From: Methyloceanibacter sp.
GTDB lineage: Bacteria; Pseudomonadota; Alphaproteobacteria; Rhizobiales; Methyloligellaceae
Direction of reading: 5' to 3'
Length of the DNA stretch: 6,750 nt
Assembly: GCA_022865725.1 (NCBI GenBank)
Contig: JALHTP010000155.1
Span: 1-6,750 of the forward strand
Shown here: in pieces, positions 5,238 through 6,750 of the stretch
How positions within the stretch are numbered: the stretch's first letter is position 1
Layout: every line of letters starts with the position of its first letter
Program-made: the position numbers and the translations under genes
Notes under the pieces: model-generated
Databases searched by the model: none
The model's input: only the letters and a program-made list of their open reading frames with translations
Told to the model about the DNA's origin: nothing

Positions 5238-5960
5238 ATGGGAAGGGTGGCTCTCGTCACGGGGGGAACGCGCGGCATCGGCGCCGCGATCTGCCAGGCT
5301 CTGAAAGCGGCCGGCTATAACGTCGCCGCCAACTATGGCGGCAACGACGACGCCGCCAAGGCGTTCAAGAAAGAGACCAAGATCCCGGTGTTCAAATGGG
5401 ACGTGGGCGATTATGTCGCCTGCGGCGAAGGGATCGTCGCGGTGGAGAACGAGGTCGGGCCCATCGACGTGCTGGTCAACAATGCCGGCATCTCGCGCGA
5501 CGCCATGCTGCAGAAGATGACGCATGAGCAATGGGAGCAGGTGATCCGCACCAATCTCGACTCGCTCTTCAACATGACGCGGCCGGTGATCAACAACATG
5601 CGCGAGCGGGGCTTTGGCCGCATCGTCAACATCTCCTCGATCAACGGGCAGAAGGGCCAGCTCGGGCTGGTCAATTATTGCTCGGCCAAGGCGGGCGTGA
5701 TCGGCTTCACCCGGGCGCTCGCGCTGGAAAGCGCGCGGAAGGGCATCACCGTGAATGCCATCGCTCCGGGCTACGTCAAGACCGACCTGCTCGCGGGCGT
5801 CTCCGAGGAGGTGATGAAGTCAATTGTGGGCCAGATCCCGGTGGGGCGCCTGGGCGAGGCCGACGAGGTCGCCCGCTGCGTGGTGTTCCTCGCCGCCGAC
5901 GCGGCAGCCTGGATCACCGGCTCGACGCTCACCATCAATGGCGGCCAATTCATGGATTAG
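5238..5960 (+). CDS. phaB: Acetoacetyl-CoA reductase (NADPH-dependent SDR), PHB biosynthesis
   Basis: This is a 240-residue classical short-chain dehydrogenase that reduces acetoacetyl-CoA to (R)-3-hydroxybutyryl-CoA, the monomer used by PHB synthase. The cofactor motif TGGTRGIG lies at residues 8-15, followed by the NNAGI motif. The active-site set is Asn106 (TNLDS), Ser134 (NISSING), Tyr147 and Lys151 (YCSAK). The NISSINGQKGQLGLVNY segment and the C-terminal ITGSTLTINGGQFMD are characteristic of PhaB and distinguish it from the closely related FabG. The length is close to the 240-247 usual for PhaB. It follows phaA on the same strand, which strengthens the call. It has its own strong ribosome site. 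NADPH preference is inferred from the family. All key residues are present. Confidence 0.95.
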   Translation: MGRVALVTGGTRGIGAAICQALKAAGYNVAANYGGNDDAAKAFKKETKIPVFKWDVGDYVACGEGIVAVENEVGPIDVLVNNAGISRDAMLQKMTHEQWEQVIRTNLDSLFNMTRPVINNMRERGFGRIVNISSINGQKGQLGLVNYCSAKAGVIGFTRALALESARKGITVNAIAPGYVKTDLLAGVSEEVMKSIVGQIPVGRLGEADEVARCVVFLAADAAAWITGSTLTINGGQFMD

Positions 5961-6023
5961 GGCCCGAGGCCGAAGCGAAGGTCGGAAGCTTGCCAACGGC
6001 GAACCGATAGGCGAGCCTCCTCC

Positions 6024-6750
6024 ATGGTGCCGATGCAAAGAAGAACCGTGCAACTTGGCCTTGCGGCGATCGCCTGCATCGCCCTGCTCGTGGACGCGAT
6101 CTGGTTCATCGCCCACGCGGTCCGCGAACGCACGGCGGCTCGACTGGCGGACGCTCAGGCGCAAGAGATCGTTGCCCTGCTCGGTCTGGCGGACACCGCC
6201 GACTTCCATCAGCGCTTGGACACGGTCCGCGCCTTTATCAACGACCACAGCCAGCACAAGATCGATGCGGCGTTCTGGAAAAGTCACGGCGTGATGGGCG
6301 CCTTCGCGGCGGGCGTGATGGCTCATGCGAGGCAGCCCTCCACCGAGCGCATCCATATGGAAGGCAGCACGCGGACAAATCTCATGGGACGCATCGTCCA
6401 GGCTCTCGGCTATCAGACGCGCGTTGTGTCCATTTTCGACTCGCACACCAATCTGAGTTCGCACACCTTCCTCGATGTGATGAACCCCGAGACGCGGCGC
6501 TGGGAGACAGAGGACGCGGACTACGACATCTATTGGCGGCGCACGCAGTCCAAGGAGCGCGTCTCGCTTGCCGATCTTGCCGAGGATATTCAGGGCATTG
6601 AGCCCTGTGGGCGCCAAGGCTGCGGCTGGGACGCGGCGAGCCGGGAAGGCATCAACCGACATCCGCCGGATGACCGGCTCTTCGGGCCAAGATTGACGCC
6701 ACGGACGGGCATTGGCAAGCCCGAACCCCGCCGTGAGCGGCCAGATGCCC
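6024..6750 (+). CDS. Membrane-anchored protein with transglutaminase-like segment, 3' end cut by window
   Basis: The frame is open from ATG 6024 to the window end (242 codons). The N-terminus has MQRR followed by a hydrophobic stretch at about residues 9-31, a likely signal anchor placing the rest outside the cytoplasmic membrane. Residues about 113-171 look like a transglutaminase core: EGSTRTNLMGRIVQALGYQTRVV, then SSHTFLDV with His147, then a tryptophan and an acidic patch (Trp160, Asp164, Asp166). In active relatives a Cys precedes the helix at the position where Ser115/Thr116 stand here; no Cys is present there. The visible C-terminus is Pro/Arg-rich and may be disordered. The ribosome site is weak (AGGCGAG, nine bases upstream), and ATG 6033 is an alternative start. 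It begins 63 bases after phaB but no link to PHB is evident. The gene is likely real given its length and its TM and domain pattern; the fold assignment is tentative. Confidence 0.6.
   Translation, partial: MVPMQRRTVQLGLAAIACIALLVDAIWFIAHAVRERTAARLADAQAQEIVALLGLADTADFHQRLDTVRAFINDHSQHKIDAAFWKSHGVMGAFAAGVMAHARQPSTERIHMEGSTRTNLMGRIVQALGYQTRVVSIFDSHTNLSSHTFLDVMNPETRRWETEDADYDIYWRRTQSKERVSLADLAEDIQGIEPCGRQGCGWDAASREGINRHPPDDRLFGPRLTPRTGIGKPEPRRERPDA

Noticed and set aside
4281..5531. 416-codon minus-strand open frame spanning phaA, the spacer and phaB
   Set aside because: It runs antisense through two well-supported genes and through the repeat element. Long shadow frames are common at this GC content.
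5961..6023. Terminator after phaB
   Set aside because: The 63-base gap has no clear stem-loop followed by a T-run, so I see no supportable terminator there.
5820..6662. 280-codon minus-strand open frame over the phaB end and the right-edge gene
   Set aside because: It overlaps the 3' end of phaB antisense and has shadow-like composition. The plus-strand frame from 6024 has a transmembrane anchor and a transglutaminase-like pattern, so I prefer it, though without the downstream sequence this is not absolute.

Overview
The window looks like chromosomal DNA from a GC-rich alphaproteobacterium, probably Hyphomicrobiales (Rhizobiales)-like. I infer this from the strong GC bias at third codon positions, the alphaproteobacterial style of the PhaR protein, and the arrangement of phaR divergent from phaA-phaB. 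No species can be named from the sequence alone.

Left part (1-3052): a flavin-dependent amine/amino-acid oxidase of the DAO family lies on the minus strand and runs off the left edge. It is divergent from a FadR-type (FCD) GntR regulator. The roughly 184-bp gap between their starts is packed with inverted repeats and repeated GGTCC/GGACC cores, as expected for a locally acting regulator that controls its neighbour and itself. Ten bases after the regulator comes a DMT/EamA-type transporter whose reading frame is broken by one frameshift near 2556. The set resembles a small uptake-and-oxidation unit for an N-methylated or other secondary amine, but the substrate is not readable from the sequence.

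Middle and right part (3086-5960): this is a polyhydroxybutyrate (PHB) locus. The regulator phaR (minus) is divergent from phaA (acetyl-CoA acetyltransferase) and phaB (acetoacetyl-CoA reductase). PhaA condenses two acetyl-CoA and PhaB reduces the product to (R)-3-hydroxybutyryl-CoA, the monomer for PHB synthase. The synthase phaC is not in the window. The phaR-phaA intergenic region carries TGC/GCA-rich inverted repeats that are candidate PhaR sites. Between phaA and phaB sits a ~98-bp palindromic repeat element made of two hairpins, flanked by a possible 5-bp target duplication. Its left hairpin fits the dRS3 pattern known from Neisseria.

Right edge (6024-6750): an open frame on the plus strand encodes an N-terminally membrane-anchored protein with a transglutaminase-like segment in which the expected catalytic Cys is absent. 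It is cut by the window end.

No rRNA, tRNA, CRISPR array, transposase gene or replication origin was seen. No gene-free stretch exceeds 300 bases.
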